Positions 4,825 to 5,058 of a DNA stretch of 5,058 nucleotides are shown here, one piece after another (position 1 is the first letter of the stretch; every line of letters starts with the position of its first letter). The notes under the pieces are model-generated. The model did not search any database. It saw only the letters and a list, made by a program, of their open reading frames with translations, and had not been told where the DNA came from. A program made the translations under genes and the position numbers. This stretch comes from Chloroflexota bacterium (GTDB lineage Bacteria; Chloroflexota; Anaerolineae; B4-G1; SLSP01): positions 1 to 5,058 of the forward strand of contig JAAAOZ010000154.1 in NCBI GenBank assembly GCA_009908585.1, read 5' to 3'.

Positions 4825-4844
4825 CCGGATGAAGAGAATTTACG

Positions 4845-5058
4845 CTATGTTTCTGGTAGCTTGGCAGCAGCGGCTGCATCTATTAGCCATACTAATTCCC
4901 CTGGATCGGGCCGGATACGGGCGGCGGGCAACGCCCCCTCGGCCTGGACGGCAGCGAGCGCCTCGGCTTTGCGCTCCCCGCTGACGATGAAGCCCACGTG
5001 ACGCGCGGCGTTGATCACGGGCAGCGTCAGCGTGATGCGCCAGCTCTCCAGTCGGGGC
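4845..5058 (-). CDS. pgl: 6-phosphogluconolactonase (C-terminal 70 residues; runs off the right edge)
   Basis: The lactonase hydrolyses 6-phosphogluconolactone to 6-phosphogluconate, the second step of the oxidative pentose-phosphate pathway, in the cytoplasm. Only the C-terminus is in the window, in the frame whose complete codons start at 5057. The visible part reads RITLTLPVINAARHVGFIVSG, then ERKAEALAAV, then LPAARIRPDPGELVWLIDAAAA, and stops at TAG (4845-4847). The order 'RITLTLPxxNAARxVxFxVSG...KAxAL...LPAxxIRP..GxxxWxxDxxAA' is characteristic of the DevB/Pgl family, which is related to glucosamine-6-phosphate isomerases. The LPAARIRP...W..D tail points to the lactonase rather than NagB. 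The reading frame extends past the window edge without interruption. The next gene downstream (CBM48) has its own promoter just after this stop, so the two are neighbours but need not be co-transcribed. Confidence 0.88.
   Translation of the reverse strand, partial: PRLESWRITLTLPVINAARHVGFIVSGERKAEALAAVQAEGALPAARIRPDPGELVWLIDAAAAAKLPET

Larger units (their letters stand above)
4654..4844. other. Intergenic promoter and leader region of the CBM48 gene
   Basis: This 191-base gap lies between the 6-phosphogluconolactonase stop codon and the CBM48 start. It holds a promoter (4797-4824), an overlapping 14-bp palindrome (4786-4799) and a leader of roughly 135 bases with two competing inverted repeats. 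A 71-codon open frame crosses it (4664-4879) but is not credible as a gene. I see no clear terminator for the lactonase transcript. Confidence 0.7.

Noticed and set aside
4664..4879. A 71-codon minus-strand open frame between pgl and the CBM48 gene
   Set aside because: It starts inside the pgl coding sequence, covers the predicted promoter and leader, has no clear ribosome binding site and no recognisable domain.

Overview
All five protein-coding genes lie on the minus strand and belong to storage-glucan and hexose-phosphate metabolism. Coding DNA is fairly GC-rich and the gaps between genes are distinctly AT-richer. The protein types suggest a bacterium, most plausibly a member of the Chloroflexota: an archaeal/bacterial-type glycogen debranching enzyme, a free-standing CBM48 domain, and two different phosphofructokinases side by side. 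That placement is an inference; no rRNA or other taxonomic marker is present.

In transcription order (right to left) the layout is as follows. The 3' end of a 6-phosphogluconolactonase gene (4845-5058, running off the right edge) comes first. A promoter-bearing gap follows, with a -35/extended -10 pair at 4797-4824, a 14-bp perfect palindrome on its -10/start region, and a structured leader. Next is a 94-residue stand-alone CBM48 glycogen-binding protein (4369-4653), closed by a long hairpin terminator (4283-4345). A 663-residue glycogen debranching enzyme (2233-4224) follows. A 431-base gap then carries one copy of a 97-bp palindromic repeat and two short inverted elements. After that come a 386-residue phosphofructokinase with the residues typical of pyrophosphate-dependent enzymes (641-1801), its terminator (599-631), and a second copy of the 97-bp repeat. 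Last is the first 150 residues of an E. coli-like, ATP-type phosphofructokinase (1-450, running off the left edge).

Together the genes describe glycogen use. The debranching enzyme opens alpha-1,6 branch points, possibly with the CBM48 protein as a glucan-binding partner. The hexose phosphates produced can enter glycolysis through either phosphofructokinase, or the oxidative pentose-phosphate route served by the lactonase. Terminators or long gaps separate most genes, so they look co-located rather than one simple operon.

The observations most worth a second look are three: the paired phosphofructokinases with opposite phosphoryl-donor signatures, the 97-bp palindromic repeat upstream of each of them, and the operator-like palindrome and alternative hairpins in front of the CBM48 gene. 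I saw no CRISPR array, transposase, tRNA, rRNA, defence system or other wholly new multi-gene system.
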